A DNA stretch of 64,000 nucleotides from Cryptomeria japonica. Its lineage: Eukaryota; Streptophyta; Pinopsida; Cupressales; Cupressaceae. The notes under the pieces were generated by a model. It had not been told where the DNA came from, ran no database searches, and was given only the letters and a program-made list of their open reading frames with translations. The stretch lies in NCBI RefSeq assembly GCF_030272615.1, contig NC_081415.1:419206757-419270756 (forward strand), in the 5' to 3' direction. The first letter of the stretch is position 1. The number at the start of each line of letters is the position of its first letter. The position numbers were made by a program, and so were the translations under genes. Positions 1-9,581 of the stretch are shown piece after piece.

Positions 1-856
1 GAGGAGGTCGAAAAAAAAAGGAAATAAGCAAAAGCAAAAAGGCAAAAGCGACATTCAAACATTCAAGCATTCAAGCATTCCTTCAAGCAATTGAGCATTC
101 TAAGTCTCCATTCAAGGCTAAGTGTTGCATTCAAGACAAGGATTCAACCATTGAAGAGGAGATCACATACAACATACAACATACTACATACATTACACCT
201 TCGCATGTAAGAATACAAACATTCTTACAACAAGGTATCAGTACTTGTTTACATTACAAACATTTACATTTACAGCATTCTCATTTCTTGGTTAATTCCA
301 AAATCGGGGTTTGACCTAAAGGCAAACCCCTCATCCCTAACCCCCCAATCGTCCTCTCTTTTCTGTGTGTAGGTTGCAAGTACGCGGCTGTAATTGAAAA
401 TCTGGAATCCTTGTGCAGAGACGAACAGATCCACCTTCGTTTCGCGGATTTTTCGGAGGACCGTGTGCACGTCGGGCGCCATCGTCCCGTCAACTTTCGC
501 TCAAATTTGCAGAATAGCACCGTCTTGACATTTTACTGCTAATTCTAGGTCCGCAGCTTCATCCCATATCCCTATCTCTGTTTATAAGTGAATCTTTCTT
601 GCTTCTACATGCATTCCTAGTTCAATCTTTCTATCTACATTCTTTACAAAAGAGGGTATCCTTGCTATCACAACCCTTGAAACTCATTTAGAATCCAATC
701 TTGCTTTGCGTGGGATTGGATCTTGTGGGTTTCAACCCCTCTTTTGAATGTAAAGTCCCTCCTAAGTGAAAACCATCAACCCTAGTGACTCTCCCTTCTC
801 TCTCCTTGGAGATTGGGGAGGGGGGAACAACTAGGGTTCGATTTTTCTGCTTTACA
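1..856 (+). repeat. E1 5' LTR, 3' portion (R/U5)
   Basis: This is a near-identical direct repeat of 6519-7374. It ends in the terminal CA at 855-856, directly before the primer-binding site. The U3 part, with the TATA box and GC array seen in the 3' LTR, lies off the window. It contains the 30-nt hairpin motif at 458-487. Confidence 0.93.
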
Positions 857-859
857 TTT

Positions 860-878
860 TGGTGAACCCGACGTGAAC
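860..878 (+). promoter_or_regulatory. E1 primer-binding site
   Basis: TGGTGAACCCGACGTGAAC begins three bases after the LTR terminal CA, as expected for a minus-strand primer site starting with TGG (pairing with tRNA CCA). The relative E2 has TGGTGAACCCAACATC at the same place. I could not match it confidently to a known plant tRNA. Confidence 0.7.
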
Positions 879-1231
879 ATCCTCATTCTGATTATTCATG
901 GTTAGATCTGAAAATTTTGTTTCCTTAATTACATTTCCATGTTTGATCTTTTGCAAATTTTAGAGGTTGATTGCATAAAAACCCTAAAATTTTCTTTTTA
1001 GTAATTAAACTTGTGAAATGTTTAATTGTTAATGCTTGTTTCAGATCTACCCTTCTATTGCAAATTATCAATTCATATTTGTGCTTTAATTCTGAAAATT
1101 AAGTGGTTAAATGTCAAAACCCTAATTTTTTAAAACCTTCTTGATTCAACCTTTGACTGATAATTTCACTAATCAAAACACCTCCAAATCAGCTGTAACT
1201 TTGGATTCCGCAATAAAATCACAATATCTTT

Positions 1232-1318
1232 CATCCCTGAAAATTTGGAAAAAAGTTGCGAGGACCGTGTGCACCCCGAGCGCCATCGTCCCCGACATTT
1301 TTTTCGAAATTTCGGGAG
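1232..1318 (+). repeat. E1 leader repeat, copy 1
   Basis: This 87-bp unit is repeated at 1854-1940 with few substitutions. Its core, from GTTGCGAGGACCGTGTGCAC to the run of T and TTTCGGGAG, includes stem arms GGACCGTG (1262-1269) and CATCGTCC (1284-1291). Confidence 0.85.
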
Positions 1319-1853
1319 CTAGATCTTACTGTATTTTTCTGCTAAAATCCAGAATTTTGGCTGATTTTATCAATTTTAACACTTTCAAAATTAAAGTCGA
1401 AGTTGGTCTAGCGATTGCTTGGATTGAGGCTTCTAATCATTCAAAAATTGTTGAAATTGAAATTCATATCAAAATTGTGTTTCTTACAGTCCTAAATCTG
1501 AAAAGTGTGTTGGCATTCATTCGAAATTTCAGTGTTTTATTCAAATTTTTGCAGTTTGTGACTTTTGAAATTAAGTGTTTAATTGCAACAACCTTGATTT
1601 CCACTTTCAAATTTGAATTTTGCATGAAATCGAGTCAACTTTTAAATTTCAAAGCCTGCATTGCTTTCAGCATTCCCTCTAAAATCATAAAATTCAAAAT
1701 TTCAGTTTCCCCCTCTTTTTCAAAATTCAAATTTTACATTTTTCAACAATCTCGGTAGGGTTCAATTTTGAGATTGCAACTTCAATTTGGTCTATCTACA
1801 GATCGTAAAATCACTCAATTTTTTCAGATTAGCTTTAAAATCATCATAACTTT

Positions 1854-1940
1854 CATCGCTGAAAATTTTGAAAAAAGTTGCGAGGACCGTGTGCACTCCG
1901 TTCGCCACAGTCCCGGACATTTTTTTCAAAATTTCGGGAG
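1854..1940 (+). repeat. E1 leader repeat, copy 2
   Basis: This is the second copy of the 87-bp leader unit. Its stem arms are GGACCGTG (1884-1891) and CACAGTCC (1906-1913). Relative to copy 1 the 3' arm has changed, but seven of eight pairs are kept. Confidence 0.85.
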
Positions 1941-2041
1941 ATTGTCCTGATTGCATTTAATAGCTTAAATCCAGGAGATTGGCTGATTTTATTGAAATTT
2001 GCTACCTCTAAAATTCAAAATCTTCTCTCTCTCTTTAGTGC

Positions 2042-5000
2042 ATGAGTTTTGCAACAATAAGTCCTACTCACGCTATTCCCGTTAGACGAAGCCTTAGAAA
2101 TAATTCTTTCCAAGGTTTAATTACTAAGGAGATGGAACCTAATTTGAATGGCCTTTTTAACGAGGACATGGGTAATTCCTCTAATCCTCTTAATGATGAA
2201 GAAGCTCTCTATGAGGTTTCTGTAGAACAACTTTCAAAATTGGATAACCAATTTGATGATTTTCGACAATGGATGTCTCAAGAATACCCTGATAGTCAAG
2301 CTCTTCCTTTAATTGAGGGTCTAAAACGTATGGTTCAAAGTGATAAGAATGGAATTGATATTTTGCGTGGTATTGCACACATTGTGGATTCGAATGTGAT
2401 GCCTATGAAGAGTTGTGCCGAAACTTTAGGTTATACACAACCTCCTACTCAAGTTAATCATTCTATTCCTTTGACAACTCCTATTGCTAGTATATCTACT
2501 TTTACATCAAACATAATGACTACTTCAATACAAGACATTCCACCTATGATCACTAGCCATGGGGGCAATCCCTCTTCTTCAATCAACCCGCTTCCTTCAT
2601 TCAATCCGACTTCTTCATTCATTCCTTCAATGAGTGTTCCTATTATATCTCCACAAATGAACATGACGCAAGGGGGCAATTCATTTAACCATTCCATTCC
2701 TCCTTGTAGTGTTCCTCTTTTCCAATCATCTCCTATGACTAACTATCATAGTGTCCCACCACCTTACTCTCTACCTTCTTTCAATAACATAACACCTCCA
2801 TCACAATCTAACACGTCTAATATGAACTCTTCGACTGAAGCGACCATTAACAATCTTGCACAAACTGTCTCTTCTTTACAGCAACAAATTGCCTCTATGA
2901 ATCAATCTAAGTTTAGTGTGCCCACATTTGATGTTGCGAGCCCACTTTCTCTTGACATTGTTTGAGCTATCCCCCCTAAACATGCTGAAATTCTGCATTT
3001 GGAGCTTTATAATGGTAAGGGTGATCCTCTAACACATGTTAAGACCTTTCAAACAATATGTACTGATTTTGCTTATGACCAAAGGTTGCTTGCAAAACTG
3101 TTTACTAGAACATTAAGAGATAAAGCCCTACAATGGTATTGTTCATTGCCTTCGTATTCTATTACTTCTTTCGAAGAACTTGCAAATGCTTTTATTCAAC
3201 AATTTCAAAACAATATAAGTCCTAAAGTTACTTTGATTGATTTAATGCATTGTAAACAAGGTGTTAAAGAAAAAGTGACTGATTTCATTGGTAGATATAA
3301 GCATTTGTATGCTCAAATTTCTTTTCCAGTACCTGACAATGATATTCAAAGAATCTTTATTTCTAATTTACAAAAATATATTAGAGAAAAACTTTTGTTT
3401 TCTGAGTTTACTTCTTTCCAACAGTTGTGCGCAACTCTTCACAATTATCAACTGACTGTGAGTCAAATGGAACAAGCAAGTCCTATGGCTCCGAGTGATA
3501 AGGGTGATAGTAGTCAACAACCATTTGGGAAGTTTAAACTGAACAGAGAGTCCATTAAATTCAATGAAAACATCATCAACAACAATGTGAATGCGGCATC
3601 AGGTGTGCCTCCTATTTCTAAGTTTTTCAAGAAAGAAAGAAAGTTTACTCCTTTGAATGAATCATTGCATAGTATTTTGAATAAGTTATTGGAACAAAAT
3701 GTGCTTACTCTTCCTCCTATAAGGCAAATAGATCCTGCAAAGATTAACTCACCCTATTTTGATAACAAATCTTTTTGTCAATTTCATCGTCATCCTGGGC
3801 ATGATACTGAAAAATGTTTTGCTTTAAAGGATAAAATTCAAGATTTGATTGATAATAATACTATCTTTGTTTCTGGTGTGAATGATAAAGGCAACACATC
3901 TGTAGCTCCTCCTAACCAAAATCTTTAGATTTTTACTGATCCATTACCTTCTCATATCTCTAATGCAATTGATACTACTGATTCCTCTGTCTCACCTGAT
4001 GATCTTGTGTCTATGACTCCGAATGTGATTAACTTTGTAGAGTAGCAGAAAATCCCTAAAGAACCTTCCATCACCTTTGATTCTAGTGAAACTATCAGGG
4101 CACCTGATGGTCCTTTATATATAGTTGCAAAAGTCAAGAATACACCTTGTCGTGGAGTGCTTATTGATCCTCCTTGTATGGTTAATATCATTACTGAAGA
4201 ATTTCTTTTTACTTTGCAATTGAATCAAGTGATCTATGATGAAACAAATGTGGTTGTGAAACTATTTGATGCATTTTCTTCTCCTGCAATTGGTTCTATT
4301 ACATTACCTATTGAGGTCCATAACAAATCCCTTGATGTGGACTTTGCTATTATTCCATCATGCGAACAATTTCGTGTGAAGCTAGGCTATCCTTGGCTAT
4401 CTTCCATGAAAGCTATTGCTTCTCCTATTCACAAGTGTTTGAAATTTCCCCATAATGGTGAAGTTGTTACTGTCAATCATAGTCTCTTTAAACCAGCTGA
4501 AAGAACTTCTAGCGTTCCTATTAATTACTTTTGGCCTGAACAATTCCAATCTCTTCCTCCGCGAAGTGATCATCTTTTCAAATCTTATCAAAAGTGGAAA
4601 AAAGATATGATCCTATCTCTAAGTGAACCTATCCCTCCTCGTCATGATGGACTTGGTCTCCTTCCTAAACCGAATATTCCTCCCTTATATGGAGCAGTTC
4701 CTCCTCCTTCCTCTTATGGAGAGAAGAGACCTTCCTCTTCTCCTATTGTTCAACCTAAGAGACCACAACCTAAACACCCAAGTGATAAGGATGAGAACAT
4801 TCCTCCTCCTCAATCTTCGCAACTTCCTACTAAGACTAGACGAAATCTTTCTGCATGTGAACGCCGATGAAGGTGTCGTCTTAGAGCTCAGGCAGCTACT
4901 TCTCAAACTTTGCAATCCCCAAAAACACCTTCAGCTAGTATTATTCCATTTTCTCCTCAGCTGACGATTGAGCCAAAATCTCCTAAACATAAGATGCATG

Positions 5001-5335
5001 ATGGTCTTGACCCTGTGTGAGTTAAAGATCCTATTTTTATAAATCTTGATGATGATATAGATGAAAATGTTATTCATGATGAAAATGTTACTCCTGTTCA
5101 TTCTGATAGTGAATATGAATATGTTGATGTTGATAACCATCTATTTAACGAATTTTCTAAAGCACTTATCCTAGCTCCTAGACAAGAACACTGTGGCTTG
5201 GGGTATGAACATAGCCCTTGTTTGGATCTTGTGATAGCTCCATCTGCTGTGTTGGATGTTCCTCCTCTAGCGTGTTTCCTACCTTCCTGAAATATTGATC
5301 AACAAGATTGGGGGGTAGATGATGTGCTAGACTAG
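2042..5335 (+). pseudogene. gag: E1 gag-protease polyprotein with in-frame stops
   Basis: A single reading frame from ATG 2042 can be followed for about 1,100 codons without a frameshift. It is broken by stops at 2963 (TGA), 3926 (TAG), 4043 (TAG), 4868 (TGA), 5018 (TGA) and 5288 (TGA), and ends at 5333 (TAG). The N-terminal third is Ser/Pro/Asn-rich. The Retrotrans_gag core lies near residues 320-480, with an LQWYCSLPSYSI-type motif. A CX2HX4HX4C zinc knuckle (CQFHRHPGHDTEKC) lies near residue 580. A retropepsin-like segment near residue 700 reads LIDPPCMVNIITE, so the usual D-[ST/G]-G catalytic triplet is lost. A tail like that of Tat proteases follows (LGYPWL..., KCLKFPHNG). Such proteins form the capsid and process it in the cytoplasm. 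No pol domains follow. The same-family copy in E2 has Lys where the first stop occurs. Confidence 0.85.
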
Positions 5336-6058
5336 TTCATTAGCATAGCAGACTCTCTCCTCTTCTCTTTTGTTACTTCTTCTATGTGTTATTCTCATTC
5401 TTCTATTTGTTGTCCTTAGTGTTGTCTACTTGAGGACAATGCAAAACATTGAGATCTCTTTTGGTCTCTCTCATGTTGACTCAAAAGACACATGTGTTCC
5501 CTTCTTCTAGGTGACCTTCCTTGATTGGGGAATGAAGAACAATTATGCATACATACATATGATATACATGAATTATCATACAACATACTGACCTCGAGGA
5601 AAGCGAAGTCACCTTGTGCTTTGTGTTTTGTGTCTATTATCCTTGGGCTTATCTCACACTTGGGGGCTAAATCCTTGTGATAATGTGCTCCTTTCTCATT
5701 TCTTATATGTATCACTACCTTAAAGCAATCACCCCCGGTGAGGCGTGTACGATCGCTTTAACGTAGGGGGGCATACATCCCGTTCATATCTTTTAAAGAT
5801 ACTTGAAAATTTCTTGACAAATTTAGCTTTGCCTTGAAAATTTTTGATATCTTTCTTGCATGACTCATAGTGAGGGAACCTTACTACTTACAGTCATGGT
5901 TCTCCCTCATGATCTTCCCTTTTACTTTGTCAATCGAAGTCGTAAGATCCTTAGTCCACTGGGGGCTTGGTGTATCTTGCCTCCTTGACGTGGTGAAAGT
6001 TTTTTCAATGTTGTTTCCTTGTACTTTACCAGAAGTATGAGCGTATGCTTATACTCCC
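5336..6058 (+). other. E1 3' non-coding region
   Basis: There is no sustained frame here. It holds repeated purine-rich TGGGGGCT motifs at 5661, 5960 and 6066 (the last is the polypurine tract), plus an isolated G-run near 5766. A short opposite-strand ORF at 5416-5715 has no recognisable motif. Confidence 0.6.
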
Positions 6059-6076
6059 GCTAAAGTGGGGGCTAAA
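6059..6076 (+). promoter_or_regulatory. E1 polypurine tract
   Basis: The purine-rich GCTAAAGTGGGGGCTAAA abuts the TG that opens the 3' LTR, which is the plus-strand priming site of LTR elements. Confidence 0.75.
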
Positions 6077-6250
6077 TGTAGCATCCTAAAATTGCGACAC
6101 TTGCAATTTTGACTGCATTTGGGTCTTCACGATGGCGGCGCAACACTGAACCTGAATGGATACCCCGAAACTTGTTCATGACATCAAAAACTGCATTTTT
6201 CCGCACCCTGGCCTGATCCCTCCTTGCACCCTGCTGTCCCGGGAGGTGGG

Positions 6251-6370
6251 ACCATGGCGCCCAGCGCCCTAGTCCTTCTGGACTAGGGCGCCCAGCGCCC
6301 TGGTCCTTCTGGACGAGGGCGCCCAGTGCCCTGGTCCCCCAGGACCATGGCGCCCAGCGCCCTGGTCCCT
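6251..6370 (+). repeat. 31-bp GC-rich tandem array in E1 U3
   Basis: Four units start at 6251, 6282, 6313 and 6344, each built around GGCGCCCAGCGCCCT. Unit junctions form small inverted repeats such as CTAGTCC-TTCT-GGACTAG and TGGTCC-CCCA-GGACCA. The base composition is strikingly unlike the AT-rich surroundings. Confidence 0.9.
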
Positions 6371-6491
6371 AGCCCTATTTTGGGCCCGGTCTCTTATGGG
6401 GCTTCGGGTGTTTAAGTTTGCAAATTGGAAAATAATGTTTCCTGGTCAGCCTAAGGTCGGGAAAATCAGTCTATCAGCCCTAATTGACAAG

Positions 6492-6499
6492 TATATAAA
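6492..6499 (+). promoter_or_regulatory. TATA box of E1 3' LTR
   Basis: TATATAAA lies about 20 bp upstream of the point where the visible 5' LTR segment starts. This is the likely Pol II core promoter of the element. Confidence 0.7.
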
Positions 6500-7374
6500 C
6501 TACATTTCCTCTCCCATTTGAGGAGGTCAAAAAAAAAGGAAATAAGCAAAAGCAAAAAGGCGAAAGCGACATTCAAACATTCAAGCATTCAAGCATTCCT
6601 TCAAGCAATTGAGCATTCTAAGTCTCCATTCAAGGCTAAGTGTTGCATTCAAGACAAGGAATCAACCATTGAAGAGGAGATCACATACAACATACAACAT
6701 ACTACATACATTACACCTTCGCATGTAAGAATACAAACATTCTTACAACAAGGTATCAGTACTTGTTTACATTACAAACATTTACATTTACAACATTCTC
6801 ATTTCTTGGTTAATTCCAAAACCGGGGTTTGACCTAAAGGCAAACCCCTCATCCCTAACCCCCCAATCGTCCTCTCTTTTCTGTGTGTAGGTTGCAGGTA
6901 TGCGGCTGTAATTGAAGATCTGGAATCCTTGTGCAGAGACGAACAGATCCACCTTCATTTCGCGGATTTTTCGGAGGACCGTGTGCACGCCGGGCGCCAT
7001 CGTCCCGTCAACTTTCGCTCAAATTTGCAGAACAGCACCGTCTCGACATTTTACTACTAATTCTAGGTCCGCAGCTTCATCCCATATCCCTATCTCTATT
7101 TATAAGTGAATCTTTCTTGCTTCTACATGCATTCCTAGTTCAATCTTTCTATCTACATTCTTTACAAAAGAGGGTATCCTTGCTATCACAACCCTTGAAA
7201 CTCATTTAGAATCCAATCTTGCATTGCGTGGGATTGGATCTTGTGGGTTTCAACCCCTCTTTTGAATGTAAAGTCCCTCCTAAGTGAAAACCATCAACCC
7301 TAGTGACTCTCCCTTCTCTCTCCTTGGAGATTGGGGAGGGGGGAACAACTAGGGTTCGATTTTTCCGCTTTACA

Positions 7375-8449
7375 CAAGTAATCGTTGATTATAAGCAAAA
7401 TCAGTACACAAGGTTTGAACTGTTTTCACATGCGTAAGAGGATCATCTTTTTTATTATAGAGTTCTAATTGAGGGATCTCAACATGTTTAGGTGGCATGA
7501 CTTTAACAATATCAAGAGAAAGTGAGCTCACAACATCAAAGGTGGGCACACTAAACTTGGATTGACTCATAGAAGCAATTTGTTTTTGTAAGGAAGACAC
7601 AGTTTGAGCAAGATTGTTAATTGTCATTTCGATAGAAGAATTCATGTTAGACATAGGTGATTGAGAAGGTTGTGTGATGTTGTTGAAAGAAGGTATGGAC
7701 CAAGAATAAGGTGGTGGGACACTATGATAAGTAGGCATTGGTGATGATTGGGTAGGAAAAGGGACGCTCAAAGGAGGAATAAAGTTGTTGAAGGAATTGC
7801 CCCCTTGTGTCACACTGATTAGTTGAGGAATAGTAGGAATACTCATGGAAGACATAGGTAACGATGGAGGATTAAATGAAGAAGAGGGATTGCCCCCATT
7901 ACCCATGGTTATAGGAATGACATTTTGAGTTCAAGTAGCCATGATGTTAGATGTGAAAGTAGGAATACTAGTCATAGGATTGGTCAAAAGAATAGAGGAA
8001 TTGACTTCTGTTGAAGGTTGTGAGTAACCTAGGGTTTTGACACAACTCTTGATAGGCATGACATTAGAATCAACAATATGTGCAATGCCATGCAATATAT
8101 CAATTCCCTTCTTATCACTTTGAAGCATGCGCTTAAGACCTTCAATTAATGGAAGAGCTTCACTATTAGGGTATTCTTGGGACATCCATTGTTGAAAGCT
8201 ATCAAATTGACTGTCCAATGTGGAAAGTTGATCTAAAGAAACCTTAGTTAAAGCTTCTTCTTCATCATGAGATCCATTAATGGGGTGAATAGGCACATGA
8301 TTAAGATGAGAAGAATTAGCATGATCCTCATTAAATAAATCACCCAAATTAGGCTTCATCTCCTCAGTAATTAAACCTTGGGAAGCCTTAATTCTAATGC
8401 TTTGTCTAACGGGGATAGGATAGGTAGGACTAATAGTGTTAAAACTCAT
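7375..8449 (-). pseudogene. gag: E2 gag, N-terminal part, truncated by E1
   Basis: ATG at 8449 opens a frame of about 358 codons that runs to the E1 junction, with one in-frame TGA at 7931-7933. The sequence starts MSFNTISPTYPIPV and parallels E1 gag along its length. It includes the Ser/Pro/Asn-rich middle and the segment SLDIVKVMPPKHVEIPQLEL, which leads into the Retrotrans_gag core. At the position where E1 has its first stop, E2 has Lys. The core ends abruptly after ...DFAYNQRLL at the insertion point. The protein would have been a capsid precursor. Confidence 0.85.
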
Positions 8450-9560
8450 GCACTAGAGGGAAAATTTGAATTTTGAATTGTAGGACAACTTGCAAAAATT
8501 GAGTAATGCAAAATTTAAGAAAATATTGATTACACAATTTGAACTTTGTTGGGGGAAGAGGATGACACAATTTCTAAAAAAAATTAAAAAATGAGAGGAA
8601 ATTTGGAATTTTAAAATTAGGGCCAAGGGAATACCACTTAATTTTAAAATCAAAATTTTTAAAATCAGGGCAGACTATAATTAACCTCTTAATTTTAAAA
8701 TTTTCTTGAAATTTGAAATGTTGAATTTTGAAGGTATTTCCGATTCTAGAGGGTTCAAAAATTGATAAAATCAGCAAATCTTTTGGATTTAGGCTAATAA
8801 ATATAGTCATAACAGTCTCTTGAAATTTTGGGAAAAAAGCCAAGGACCGTGGCAGGAACGCACATGGTCCGGCCAAATTTTTTCAAAAATTTCAGTGATG
8901 GATATTACGATGATTTTAAAGCTAACCCCAAAAAATTGGCAAATTTTACGATCTCTAGATGGGCGAAATGAAGGCACAAAGGTGAAAATAGGACCCTTTT
9001 AGGGTTTTAAAGAAAAAGAGGAATTGAAGTGCAATTTTAAAAAGGGTCAAACCTAATGGATAGGGACACCTTGGAAAATGTTTAAGAATATAAATGTTAA
9101 TGGAATTGATTTGAAATTCACACAAAATTTAATTAATTTTTAAAATTAGGGTTTGATGACCTAACCACTTAATTTTGAAATTTGAATTTTGGGGAAAAGG
9201 GGGGAAATTGAAAATTTGAATTGTGGATTGAAAACAAATCTGAGAACAATAAAAAATCTGAAAATTAAAGGGAAATCCAATTTTTACACAAGCTCAATAT
9301 GATTCTTGAAAATTTGGGTTTTAACAAGTAACCTCTTAATTTTATAAATTTTAATTGTAAATTGAATAAGACAATGAGGAAATTGAATTTGACAAACAAA
9401 GCAATTTTCAAATCTAAGATAACCACAAGCAATTTTTACAAATCACAAGCTCAATTTTAATTTTGAAAACTAAGGTTTATAAAAAATTAACCACTAAGTT
9501 TGCAAAAAGTTGAAACTTGTAAATGAAAAATATGCAATGTTGTTCAAAGGATAGCATGCA
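8450..9560 (-). other. E2 untranslated leader
   Basis: This AT-rich leader contains one copy of the hairpin motif (8844-8870) with perfect arms in the sense strand apart from one G-U pair. It also has several copies of a TTAAGTGGTTA/TTAATTTTAAAATT-like phrase (near 8640, 8685, 9165, 9330), a phrase also present in the E1 leader. No coding frame is recognised. Confidence 0.7.
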
Positions 9561-9578
9561 AGATGTTGGGTTCACCAA
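9561..9578 (-). promoter_or_regulatory. E2 primer-binding site
   Basis: On the minus strand TGGTGAACCCAACATC follows the LTR end by three bases, which is the same arrangement as in E1. Confidence 0.7.
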
Positions 9579-9581
9579 AAT

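Larger units (their letters stand above)
879..2041 (+). other. E1 untranslated leader
   Basis: This is about 1.16 kb of AT-rich sequence between the primer site and the gag ATG. The apparent ORF at 1141-1758 starts at TTG, is low-complexity and shows no family motif, so I do not call it coding. An 87-bp segment is duplicated at 1232-1318 and 1854-1940, and each copy holds the hairpin motif also found in the LTRs. The packaging and dimerisation signals of such elements normally lie in this region, but none can be assigned here. Confidence 0.75.
1..7374 (+). mobile_element. E1: Tat-like LTR element encoding only gag-protease (left end off window)
   Basis: The window opens inside a 5' LTR whose 856 visible bases reappear at about 6519-7374. 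Between the LTRs lie a primer-binding site, a 1.2-kb leader, one long gag-protease frame and about 0.7 kb of non-coding DNA. No RT, RNase H or integrase motif is visible in any frame, so this is a non-autonomous, TR-GAG-like element. The gag and protease match the Tat lineage in zinc-knuckle style and in the protease-like tail, which resembles that of E6. I count roughly 17 substitutions between the visible LTR parts (about 2%), mostly transitions, so the insertion is fairly young. It interrupts the gag of E2, which resumes at 7375. Confidence 0.85.
6077..7374 (+). repeat. E1 3' LTR (complete, 1298 bp)
   Basis: It begins TGTAGCATCC directly after the polypurine tract and ends CTTTACA. Its 3' 856 bases repeat the window start. 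U3 carries a GC-rich 31-bp tandem array (6251-6370) and a TATA box (6492-6499). R/U5 carries the hairpin motif (6976-7005). Immediately after 7374 the gag of E2 resumes on the other strand. Confidence 0.93.

Noticed and set aside
1141-1758. 205-codon ORF in the E1 leader
   Set aside because: It starts at TTG, is AT-driven low-complexity, spans one leader repeat and has no family motif. The gag ATG lies downstream in another frame.
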